Source: Lanius collurio
Taxonomy: Eukaryota; Chordata; Aves; Passeriformes; Laniidae
Assembly: GCA_020086605.1 (NCBI GenBank)
Contig: JACBWW010000004.1
Location: forward strand, 10,337,073 to 10,401,072
DNA length: 64,000 nucleotides
Direction: 5' to 3'
In this document: piece after piece, positions 1 to 11,900 of the stretch
Position numbering within the stretch: position 1 is the stretch's first letter
Layout of the letters: each line of letters opens with the position of its first letter
Notes under the pieces: generated by a model
Told to the model about the DNA's origin: nothing
The model's database searches: none
What the model saw: only the letters and a program-made list of their open reading frames with translations
Program-made: the position numbers and the translations under genes

Positions 1-534
1 CCATTGCACCCATCTGAGCTCACCCACCTCACACCCGAGGGCATCCTATTCCCTCCCTCTCCCTGTCTTTCGGTTGTCTTTTAGATTCACCAGATCACAG
101 TATACCAAAATACAAAAAATGTCTCTCCTCCACATCCCACTTTAAGGGGCCCCAACAGCACTTCCATTTCAGTAGAGTGACCCTAGCCCCTAAAATAATA
201 AACCTGGGCCCTCTCTTAATGTGGTTACTCAGCAAAGGTGTCACCTGTGTTGCAGGCACAAGACTGAAGCAGACACAGTTGAGGAATGGATGGAGTGAGT
301 CCCACTGAAAACACAGACCGCAGCTCCATTTTGCCCGAAGGCGAAGTTCCAACTGCCTACCACTGAGCTTGGTACTGCACCCCCATGAGGGAGTGACAGA
401 GCTTGGGGTGATGTGACAGGAAGGGATCCCAAAAATCAACAAAATACAGCTCAACCATCAGCATTCCACAGATGAGCAAGGAAGTGGCTGCAGGGAACCA
501 CTATGAAGAAAATCCCAAAACCCCTTCAGGAAAT
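1..534. other. Downstream flank, nothing recognised
   Basis: Moderately GC-rich sequence past the UNC79 3' end. No exon, RNA gene or repeat family was recognised before the CR1 relic. Confidence 0.6.
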
Positions 535-760
535 CAACATGCCAGGCACCTCTATGAAGTACCTGTACATTAATGCACACAGTCTGGGGAATAAACATGT
601 GATAAGAGATCTAAGAGTCCCAAGAGTTAACACCCTGGATGAAAGAAGGACACAAGAAAGATGGTTAATATTTGAGAATAACCTACTCCAAGCTCAAGAG
701 CATGCCCATGGTGGTGCATCCCCTCCCTGCTCCTTCCTCCTCAGGCCATACTGTGATCTC
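535..760 (+). mobile_element. CR1 LINE relic with internal deletion
   Basis: The plus strand encodes MKYLYINAHSLGNK near 556-600, resembling the start of CR1 ORF2. It is followed closely by RTQERWLIFENNLLQAQEH near 645-705, resembling a CR1 stretch that normally lies several hundred bases further on, past the endonuclease. The two join with most of the endonuclease missing, so this is a dead, internally deleted copy. The open frame at 503-775 is not a host gene. Family assignment rests on recalled CR1 protein motifs. Confidence 0.6.
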
Positions 761-1617
761 AGAAAGGCATGTTAGGCCACCTCCCTCTGAGCAGATGCTG
801 CTGATGAGTTTTACCCCCACTCCTTGAAGCTCACTTTCACCATCACCTGTTGAGAAGATGCAAAGGCATCCAAAGTTAGTAAGTCATTGAACTCGAGGGG
901 AATTTTTCACAAGTGCCTTGTACATGCTCTTTAGGTCTGTGTGCATGGGAGTGTGAATGTGCTGTACTAAGTGTACTGTGAGTGTTCTCTCTTGGATTCT
1001 TAAAGTATGTTAGGTGTGTAAGATAGGCCTCTAAGTGACTGGGTGTGTTTATAGAATATTTTGTTAAATTGTTTTAATTAGGCTATCGATTAAGTGCTGT
1101 TAACACCTTGAGGCCCAAAGACAGTTGGTCAGGTCTGGGGCTGACTTTGGCAAGAGGGTCCACTCTGTATCTTGAGTCAATGGGAGGCTCTCTCTCATTC
1201 CTTTTTATCCTTACCATTTTTTTTCATCCCCAGCCTCCATGTAGATCATTTTAGGTTGCTTTCCTTTTTAGATTAGCTAAATCCACTTCTCTTCACTGGA
1301 AACACATAAAGGGGCATATTTTAAGAAAGGTAGCACATGCCTTACATGTCTTTTCTTTGTTTCATTGGTTGGTTATATTTTTGTTGTTTTTGTAAAGCAT
1401 AATGGTACTTTAATGGCATTTCTGCAAACATTTCCATTTTTATTTTAGTAAATGCAGTGAGGAAAGACTAACCCTTCACAAAACCTGAAATGCACTCAGT
1501 CAGATTCTGAGAGTGGTAATAAAGACCAGGAATTTAATAACCTTCTAATAGATAACTTAATGTTTGTTATTTTTCTCATCAGTGTGTTACAGGATAAACA
1601 CAGAAGATACAACTGAG
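761..1617. other. Downstream flank, nothing recognised
   Basis: AT-rich sequence between the CR1 relic and the probable UNC79 3' end. A plus-strand aataaa at about 1519 is isolated. PRIMA1, which I recall as the downstream neighbour in human, was not detected. Confidence 0.6.
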
Positions 1618-1635
1618 ATTGCACAGATTTAAGTA

Positions 1636-1641
1636 TTTATT
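1636..1641 (-). promoter_or_regulatory. Candidate distal poly(A) signal AATAAA
   Basis: The plus-strand tttatt reads AATAAA on the gene strand about 1.1 kb after the UNC79 stop. Downstream gene-strand sequence is rich in T and GT, as expected of a cleavage region. Confidence 0.4.
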
Positions 1642-2217
1642 ACAAGAGGTGGTAAATCATTATGCTTTCAAGACTTTATGTAAAATTCACTGAGTTAATC
1701 AATTCTCCTTAGATTCCAATGGGCTTTCGCTGAGTCCCCTAATGATATTAAAATCCATCTGTTATTAAACATCATGTTTAATACAACAGTATGCAAATAC
1801 TGGTATTTGTAAATATAATTATGCAAAAGTTCAAGTTCAATCATGCTCCTCTTGAAGTCTGCAACATAAATTCTGTAGACATCAATAAGAATAGATTTGG
1901 GATATCTTTTTAATTGCACTGTATACAAATATCGACAGAAGAATACAATACAGTAGTCACAAAATTAAAGAGGCTTCTATGAAACCTACAAACAAGAGCA
2001 GCAGAGATTCAATGAAGTAAAAGCAGTATTTCAAAAAATAATGAATCAGACTTGGCAGTTTTGGAAAATGTACTGAAAAAAAGACAAATTAATTGGCACA
2101 GTTTAACAACCAAATTTCTAAGTGCACTTCATAACAACTCTCCTTACAAGCTGCTGTTTTCCCAGAAGATGATGATGAAAAGCCTCATTAGAACATCACT
2201 GTTTTATAGTGACAGAT

Positions 2218-2223
2218 TTTATT
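2218..2223 (-). promoter_or_regulatory. Candidate proximal poly(A) signal AATAAA
   Basis: AATAAA on the gene strand about 510 bp after the stop. Its use would give a shorter 3' UTR. The downstream sequence is less clearly GT-rich than at the distal site. Confidence 0.3.
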
Positions 2224-2731
2224 GCATTGCCAGCTGTGAATCTAAAAAAAAAAAGACATCCCCCCTAAAAACTCATATAAAGGTTCCTAAAAACCCTATT
2301 TTCTTTTGTAATTGTCAAAAAATAGCAACATAGCACTTCCATGTTTGTGAATATCCACAATCCTATTTTTAAAAAAAATAGAAGTTAAAGAAAAGTGATT
2401 TTTGTTTTAGCTTCAAAAATAATGTAAAGAAACATTTAAGAACAAGTTATTTCAATGATCAGAGAGGTATGTACAATATGATAGATTTGAGTCCAATCCA
2501 TCTTCATGAATGCAGACGTAGAACCTGTTGATCCTGAGTGACTGTAATTATAAACTGGCAGGAGCAGGCCCTTAGCTTCACCCATTATAAGCTTTTTCAC
2601 AATCTGTCCTAAGCTAAAAAGTGTAGGTACAGTATGTACTCTGTATACTGATTTATACAAAAGGTCTTTTACAGCTCTAACCCTGTTATTGCTAGGCTAA
2701 AAAATTAATATTTTGGAACAAATTACATGAA

Positions 2732-2932
2732 TCATAAAGGATAAAACTGAGATGCAGCTTCCGATGACTGAATTTCTACTTGAGCCATTTTAAACTGGGT
2801 ACACTGCAGCCACTTGCGGAGCACAGATGAGCTGTTGTTCATTTGTCCTGACCCCTGTAACATCCTCAGGCTGTGATGGTTGACATTGCTCTGGATGGCT
2901 TGGAGGCGGAGCTGAAGTCCAGCAGATAAATG
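2732..2932 (-). CDS. UNC79: UNC79 terminal coding exon with stop
   Basis: This exon has 201 coding bases for residues 1351-1416 plus TGA at 2732-2734. It begins HLSAGLQLRLQAIQSNVNHH, includes LRKWLQCTQFKMAQVEI, and ends SSEAASQFYPL, the expected UNC79 C-terminus. The acceptor is tttcaacAG. It is open in phase 0 and is followed by the 3' UTR. Confidence 0.97.
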   Translation of the reverse strand, partial: HLSAGLQLRLQAIQSNVNHHSLRMLQGSGQMNNSSSVLRKWLQCTQFKMAQVEIQSSEAASQFYPL

Positions 2933-5900
2933 CTGTTGAAATGACGCAGAACATTTAGTTTCTTACCTTTAATACATCTATTACTATAACAATTTGAAGG
3001 GTATCGGTTGTTGGCCAGGGAGTTTCTTACACTGCCCCAGTGTCAAATTTCTGTCTTCCACATTCTGCACTGTGGTGTTGCCATGGAAGGCAAATGTGTT
3101 TACAGACACAACTATACCGAGACCAACTCCAAAACTTTTCTTCTCTTCACTAAAATTCTCTTGACTCACAAACCACACTGATCCACCTTGCTCTCCCTTA
3201 CAAAGAGGGCCAGCTGGCACAGTTTTACCCAAGCAAATAGGCCCACAATATCTTCTTTAGAACTGAAATCTATCTCCGGAGTCAAAAGTCCCAATCCTGA
3301 TTTTTCAGGGAACCCTCTAGCCTAAGACATTGAGAAAATCACAGCTCAGGGAACAACCAATCTCAGTAAATAGGAAAGGCCCCAGCATAGAACCTGGTTA
3401 GAGGAAAGTGTTCCAGAAGGGAAAAGTAGAGCAGTACTGACTACAAAGCAAGTATCTCAGCCAATGATGCTCTATGTACACTCACACTTTAGGCCTACAT
3501 CTCATCTGCATATTCTACAATTATCTATTTCAGAGAGTTTGCAGATCATGTCTTATTTCCAGAATTTACAGAAATGTATAATTCTAAGAATAAAAGGATA
3601 AGGTACTAGAAACAACTTACCTTTAGGTTTGACTGTATCATTGGCAACCACATTGGTATGAGCTGCAAGAAGAGGGGCATTTTGTTGTTATACAAGTGAC
3701 TGTAAACATGCTACAGTTACTGTGAGACAGAGAAAGATATGTCTAGTGCATTTAGCCATTTGAGTTGGCATGGTCTGAAGCACAAATCTGAAAATGTGGT
3801 TATTTTAAGTATTTGGAGAAGATAACTCTCGGATGTAAAGAAGCCAGTTTCCCTTGTCAGTAGCTTGATGGATCACGAGTAGCAATTATTGATATCCTGT
3901 TTAAGGCAATGATGAGAATACAGAATTCAACTTGTTATACGAAGTGACTTCTTATTTTCCTTGTGAGGGAGTTTCTGTATGTGCAGGTGAGCAATACTGG
4001 AGCAAACATTTTGCATGGTGAGGTATACATCAAACATGAAAAAAACCATGCAGTAGTAGTTCTTAATAACAGGTCATATATTTAAATGGTAATCAACATT
4101 TTATAAGCCACTAGTCATGTCAGTGCTTCACTGCAGAATGCGAGATATTCTTTAGTTTGGGGAGCACAGGTAAAAGCTATCCAGAATGACAGGGTGAGGA
4201 AGTCTGCAAATCTGTCAGCTGTGATTGGACTGGAGCAATATGTTTTTTCAAACTCCTGCTCCTCAGGGAACTTTTACTTCTGAGGAAGTGTAACATGACA
4301 ACCTTATGAAAGCCAGAGAGGCATTTCTAGCAAAAGTATTCATGTTTTTCAACATTAATTTATCCACTGAGGTTACTGTTCTAAAATATTCCTCCAAATG
4401 GCATTAAAATTTGCAATTTGCCAATTATGCTACCGGGAGCTGCAAGTTAAACCTAATCACTATTGACAACATTAGATAAAGTGCTGTTCCCTTGTGCAAG
4501 GAACGATAATTGTTTCAATTTCAGTGCTCTTGTGCTGGAGAATCATATGCAGCTCTGTCAGGACTCATTACTTAGTCTACCACATGAAGAACCATAGTCA
4601 AACCTCAGCATTTACAGACAAATGAATGCCAAAACAGCTGGAACACAGCTAGATGCAGCAGATGTGTGAGCTCTGTACATCCTTCAGTGGGCTCTCACAC
4701 TAATGAAGTGCTTAATAAGATGCAGTGACCACAATTCCAAGGTGTGTTTTTGGTGAGGAGGGAACATGCTCCACACCCCACTGCCACCAACAAAACATCA
4801 CTGACAACTCTGTCTGGCACTGATGAAGTTCCTATGGAGTTAGCCAGTGGTGGCAGGACTGGTGTCAGAAGTACATCAAGCAAGAAGAGAAATCAGGTAG
4901 AAAACGTAGGGTACTCTACTCTGCATCTGGACCAATTCACTGGACAACTTTTACAGTCAGCTGAGAGAATCAAGCTAGTTCACATCTAGTTCATCTTGTC
5001 CCAAAGCAAGTATCTAAAATAGATCAAGATGAATCATGTCCAAAAATACTGTATCTCCACTGCCTGTAAAGGGCACTCCTGGAAACTAGCTTTTATCAAT
5101 ATCTCTTCCGGACAAGTCTAAGGTCAGACACAGATCTTTGTCCTCCAGCACCAGTTCTGTCTTGCAGGGTCTGGACACATATTTAAGGAAATGAAACACT
5201 CTGCTGCAGGCACAAGCAAGCAAGCCCTCTAGTGCTACAGCTGCCAGATAGATAAGTCAAGACAAGAAGACATTTTTATGGAAGCACTTGAGTTTTCTTA
5301 ACTAATCCTCAGCCAGCCTTTTCTTCACAAAGGAAGAATACAAAACCCTAGTTAGAAAGAAGAGCTGGAAGAATAGGCTGTCAGACACTGTCAAATTTTT
5401 TGAGTTTATATTTTCAACAAAATTGTACTGATTCCAGTTCAATTTTTAAAGGGAAACCAGGCTGTAGAACAGGCTGGCCATAGTGCTGTTTTGGCTCCCC
5501 AAATCTGCAGCCTGGCCAGTCCTCTAAAAAGCTACACAGCAGCTGCTGGAGCTGCCTAAAACCCTTGGCCCTCTGCAAAAGGCCTTGAGTTGTTCCTGTC
5601 TTTCCTGTAGGCTCCCAAGTTCCTCAGAGATACATTTGATGGTCAAAGATGTGATCAGCAAGGAGCTGATCACCTTCATCACCAGTGCCTACCCTGGTAT
5701 GGCCACTTTCTTTTGACATAGAAAAGCAGGAGAAAAGTTGAACACTTTCCTTTAAGCCCTTCTAAAGCAGAATGTTTCCCTTCAGAGGAATATATAATTA
5801 ATTCAATATGTATGTGTGTATACATGCATCTGTGTGTGTGTATCTCACTAAACTTAGCAAAAATAAATTAAATGCATAACGGTTGAAATGTTTTTATACA

Positions 5901-8900
5901 AAAGCAACTTTGTTTTTCACATCAGATTGGTAAAGACTGTCTAACATTAGATCCAAAAAATATCTGTGAATATATGAAATGGCTCAAATACTATGGGAAG
6001 TAATCAACACATCTCAGTGCTTTCAGTTTAACTTAATAGCAAAGGCCAACAATACCAGGAGGAGGAAACCTCACAGCACCAACACAAGGAGGAGATGAAG
6101 GAGTGTTTATCTCAGATATAAAGAAAGCTCTTGTCTCAGTGAAGGAGAGATGCACTGTTTATGTTATCTCTTTTTTCCCCTCACTTATCATACATAAAAT
6201 GGCCACCCAGGATAGCTATCCATAAACCCTGGCATCATGTCACATGCACCACCCACTCATTTTGGTGCATTAAAGATGTGTGTGTTTAATCATGCAATTA
6301 CTTCATTAACAAGTAAGTTTTTGCATCACCTGGATCCTCAGATGGAATAAAAGACACTGCAGTAAATAACATTATAAGAATGAGAAATGGTCAGTATTTA
6401 TCAATGCTATCGTGCTCAGTTCCAAGAGAAATTCACTGGGAATTATTAATTTTGCTGAATAAATCTCTGAGTGATAAGAACATTCTATATAAAAAAAAAA
6501 AACCTTAACTCACTACACTATGTCCTTCCCTCCAGTAAAAACTAAACCTTGTTTGAAAGAATTATATCTAAAATAAAAGAGAGAACAAGTGATTTAAAAC
6601 ACAAGATAAAATTGTCTAGAATAAAACATGCTACCAAAAACCTGCCTGGTAAACTCTTTTTCAAAGAATGGTCATCATTCAGACTTATGAAGTAGAAGTA
6701 ACAAAGTTCAGATCTACTTCACAGTCACTGAAGAAGAGATAGTCTCAAATTTGATTTTTTAAATTAGAGAAACCACTCACTGGTTCCTGTGTGAATAAAC
6801 TTTGCACCACTGTGTCTTTGAAGGACTTCAAACATACAGTAAGCCTTTCCCTAAATCATGGCACTTATTTTTCAGACCTACAATAAATATTTTTACAATT
6901 AGTTAGTTCTGAAAAAAAATAGTAACCTGGAACTATGAATCCTATAGTACTGGTATGTATGTATATTGTTCATGCAGGATTTCACTTTGGGGCTGAGTAA
7001 AGGGGATTTGGTCACCTAGATTCTTCTCTTCCATCTCCTACCCACTAAACATGAAAGCTTAGCACCTTAGCTCAGAGTTCCACAATTTTATGAGCTTGAT
7101 TTTATGGTAATAACAATGTCCTTTTAACCTGACTTAGCATTATATTGATATATACTCTCTGATACAACCCCCTGAAAGCATTCACTTGATTTGTGACAGG
7201 GATTTGGCCCCAAAAACCTCTCTTTTCACAGCTTTAAAGCCACTCTTCATCTTTGTCAAATTCTGAACATCCTGTACTGGGTAAAAGTGAAGTCCATTTG
7301 TCTTTCAGGCACAGCCATAATCACTTTAACATCCCATAGTGACAGAATTTCTTAGTGAATCAAGCCATTGCATATCTATATTTTCACAATGAGTGTGAAT
7401 GCTTTCATGTCAGTTGACACAAAGACCTTCAATTTTAGCTACTTTATTTTCAATTCTTGCTTGATCATAAAAGACTGGAGTAACACAACAGTCATAAATT
7501 TCCTTTATGGCAATAGAAGAACTATATTAACCTTAACTACTTATGTGGAAACTCTCTTGCACTGGGAAAACATAGAAAAGGCTAGTAATATGGATTTATG
7601 CTTGTGAGACTACATCAATCCTTCTGCAAACACTGTGATAACCCATGGAAGACTGACTATGGATTTCCAAAGAAACAACACATATGCATATAAAAACAAG
7701 AAAACCACTGTGGCAAAATTTTTTGTTATCCACTTAAAAGAATGTGAGGCTCAGAACACAGAGCAGATCTGCAAAAGACCTATGATGATTAAAAGGTACA
7801 GAATGGCTGAAAATTCAGGCAATAGCTAGAGGTTCTCAAAGTCAGTGACATTAGTTGTGTCTATTGGAGGAATAAGATCATTATTGACATTAGTGACAAT
7901 GGAAAGAGGAAGTAGATGTTCATTTAAAAAAAAATCACAAGAACTTGAATTTGAGATTGTGGTCTGGTCTTCTTACCAGACATTTTATTTTTCAGTATGT
8001 TCTCCTAGGGTATATCGTGGCATTAACATTCAACTTCAGTTTCTTCCCCTTTCCTCTTTTTGAGTGGGAGATGAAGCAGAGGACAGTACTTTTAGAACTC
8101 ACAACAGTCAGGCAATCTCATTAACTAAATATTCATGGTATGGTATGCCTACCTTTACAAAGATAGTGGAGTTGCATTCCTGTAAAGCCTCCATTAAACT
8201 GATCACATGCAGGCACACCATTTCCACCATCTCGGAAAAGAAAAATCAAGTGTAAAACCAAATTAATACCAGCATAACAATGTCACAAGCTAAGCCAACA
8301 GTCTCTAAGAAGAATCTTCCTGTATTTGCTAGGCATTTATACTGAAACTAGGTGTGCATTTATCAACCACTGACAAACAAGATTAAATATTACATGAGCA
8401 CATATGGGATGTTTTTCTTTATTTAGTTTACTCCAATGTGGTAACATCTATGTGTTAAGTATTTCAATCCTTGATATATTTTAATTCTCATCACACATCA
8501 AAACAAGTCGCCTTTGGCTTTGTTCTTTTCAGACATCATAAATTGTTTTTTGTGTCTTTGCTGTGTAATTCTCATCAATCTCTGTGTCAGAAATTGGTAT
8601 CTTTATCTATTGAATCTTTGAAAATTAACATACTCACAAACCCCATCTTTTTATCCCCCATCAAAAGACAATTTATTGTTTCAAACTGACAGCTAGTCCA
8701 TAATTCTTCCATTTTGTATCATAATTTATGACAGATGCAAATCTCAGTTAGTTGGTAGTAGACAGCTTTTTATGTTTTATGTTGTGTAAATTCACAGGTA
8801 CAAGACAAACACCCTGAGCCAGCAGTGAGTATTTACAGTGCCTGTCTAAACTACATGTAAATTCCCCTTGATAATAATAAACTCAGCTTTTATGTCGTGC

Positions 8901-11900
8901 TTTTCATCTTCAAAGTGCTTCACAAACACTAACTAATTAACCTCACAACACCCCTGTGAGACAGGCAAGTATTATTATCTACATTTCACAGAGCAAGAGC
9001 TGAGGCAGAGAGCTTAACAACTGTGGCACTAAAGCTACATAATGATACACTTTCAGAAAAAGGATTGGAACTTGGGACTTCCCAGTCGTATTCTTGTCCT
9101 AAGGCTTGGCAAGAGGCTTTTGTGTCTGACTAAACAAGGGGCTATGCATACTTCCTGTTCCTAAAAATGAAGCTTCCTGAACTACGGCTCCCAACAGTGG
9201 CTTCTGAACCAGAGAGACCCTGCTAGATGTCAGAGGCTAAAATACCATCTAAAGATAGCCATAGGTGGTCCTTGCTTGATATGGACAAGACACAGGAAAC
9301 AGTAACTTGAGACTTTAGAGTGCAGCCCATGCAATTACAATTAAAAGGGCAAGGTTCATACCTGCCTGGGATGGAAGATGATTCACATGGGGAAAGGAGA
9401 ACTACATAAAACAATTTCCATACACATAACAGGTCTACATTTAAAAAAGAAAAAAGAAAACCCAAACAAACCAAAAATGGAAAGCTTGAAAGCATCAAAC
9501 CATAAAAACCCAAACCTTAAGAGCACCTGATTTAAGAGTAATGGACCATGTATAAAAATGTTTCCCACTCAAAGCTAACATCAGGCTCTCCAGAGCCAGA
9601 GACACTAGTGAACAACTCAGTTAAAAAGTTTTGACCTGTCATGACTATCTCGGATGTGGGAAACACAATAGGTCTTGCCCATCAAAAACAAGCTCTTAAC
9701 CCTAAGCTTGCAGGTGCAGAGAATCATTAGTCAAGGGTAAGCAAAGAGCAGCTATGAGAGGGCTGCTGGAACCCCTCTGAGTTCTTATTGTATAAAGTTG
9801 CTCCAACAGAAGAGAGTAGTTGGAATAAACAGATGTTTAAAGGTTATTTCCAAACAAATGGTATGGACAATTTTTGGACAGAGTGAACATTTCCCTTTTA
9901 AATATTATCTCTAGACATGCATCCTTCTGGTCATTCATTACTCAAAAACGTTTCAAGAGATATTTATGTAGTTTATTTCTGATAAGTAACCAGTGAATTA
10001 TGGATGACCAATTGTCAGCAGTTGTGTAATTTTTCACCATCACACGGTAAAAAATAATCAAATGGATATTCACAGAATTATCCTTGAACAGTTCATTTCT
10101 GCTGTAAGGCAGAGTCACATAAAACAACAGACCACAGCTAAGAGCAGGAATATACCTAAAATAGGACGTGATGCAAGGAGCTCTTAATCCAAAAACCAGC
10201 GACTCAAGATCTTAATGCTGTTTCAGGCAGATTCTGGCTAGATCTGGTTTCAGGCCCACTGTGAGGTTAAACCACTACTAATTAGCTATCCCTTTAATTT
10301 CTCAACAGCATCAGAGTCACTTTATGCTGTTATTCATATTCTGGTGTATTCCACTGAAACAAAGCCAAGCCTCCTCTGAGTTTAATCTGTACTAAATCTG
10401 TCTGCAGCACCTGACTCACCACTTTGTTATGTGCCATTAGCTGGAGGATGCTTGGTGTCACTCGGCTCCAGAACTCCAGGGCTGTGAGGATTGCTGTAAA
10501 GCTAAATTCGTTCTGATTCTGGACTGTCGGAGCTACTGCTGTTTGTTCACAATACACTGTCCAGAGCTGAGCAAATATAAATGCATGGAACAGGGAACAC
10601 ATGTGCAGAACAGATGTCTGTAGAAACAGAAAAGAAAAGAAAATGTTTATTTAAATAAGTGTATTGGGATATAGTGCAGAGGCTTTCATCCCTTGTCATG
10701 TGTCCCACCGTGCAGTTTTTCCCATATTTCCCCCTCATTAGGAACTAGTAAGTCAAGTACACTTGATAACATCTTCTCCATGTTTAAAAAATGGGTTTAT
10801 ATTTACAGACCAAAAACTGCATTTGTAAACATGCTCCATTGCCTTCTAAGTGCATGGCACTAAGGTCAGTTGCTTTAAAAGAAGGCCAGTTTTGCAAAAC
10901 AGGACTATTTCTGAAAATTCAGGACTGTTTCTGAAACTTTCTTAATGGAAATCTCCACTGCAATCTGTGGAAGGCATGGAGGCTCTGGTGCATGTGTGTC
11001 CACTTCAGAAACACGGTTGGGGTAAGTCATTCCAATTCTGATCACCTGGAAGGACAGTTATCATACAAAATACATGGTCGTACTACATCTGTTCTGTTAA
11101 CCTGCCATCCATTTCTGCTTCACTGGGACTGCTCATAATCACAAGGAAATGGTCAAGGAAAGAGAATTCATTTTGCATACTTGTGCATGGCTCTTTGCTA
11201 ATCCTTGTTTTATATCACAGTGTCTGAGCCTCCAGGACTGCTGGACATTAACTACTTCATTACAAGAAGTGCTTCTGGTAGAGATGTTTTCTCAGTTTGC
11301 AAGTGCAAGAGGGATTCATGCCCTGTGGCAGTATGACTGCACCAAACATCACAATGGTTGCTTGGTAACTGAAAAGAAGTATTTGAAAGAGCAAAAAAAG
11401 GCCAAAGAAATGAATGGGAAGCACCAGTGTCCTGGCTGGGTGAAGGGAAAGAAAGAAGGATTTTATGTATAAGTGTGTGATCATTCTGCTTCTGTCTCTA
11501 ATAAAGCCCTGGTTTCAAAGACTGCTGCTATATTTGTGTTAAACTATTGTCACAAATGTCTAATAATCTGTAATAAGTCTCCTGGTCCTGAACACCTTAA
11601 GAAAAAGGTTGTTGCTTGAATCATCACTGTTTGTAATTATTTTGATCATAAAATTATTTATATGCTATCCAGTGCAAATATACAACCAGAATAAATAACT
11701 TTCTGAAAGATTTGCTATCATTGATAAAGGCTCAATTAGGAACTCCATTTTTCTTTCCTCGCTCCTGAGTTCAGACATTTTGAAATAGCCGAACCTCATT
11801 AACTGTCTGATTTTTCTATGCATGTAAGAAAAGCTGTACAGAGATTTCTTTCCCTAGGCCCTGGATTTTATTAAGGTTTTACCCCTCCTTTTTTCTTACC

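Larger units (their letters stand above)
1618..2731 (-). other. UNC79: UNC79 probable 3' UTR
   Basis: This is the non-coding stretch after the UNC79 stop. Two AATAAA signals occur on the minus strand, at 2218-2223 (proximal) and 1636-1641 (distal). The distal one is followed by a U/GU-rich stretch. The end at about 1618 is inferred from the distal signal. Confidence 0.45.

Noticed and set aside
503..775. 90-residue plus-strand open frame as a host gene
   Set aside because: It carries CR1 ORF2-like motifs in a deleted arrangement and has no splice or promoter context.
1515..1530. Plus-strand aataaa as the 3' end of a convergent gene (PRIMA1)
   Set aside because: A single hexamer in AT-rich DNA; no PRIMA1 coding sequence was recognised in the window.
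2984..3232. Minus-strand frame as an alternative UNC79 terminal exon
   Set aside because: No match to UNC79 and the flanking exons already join without a gap.
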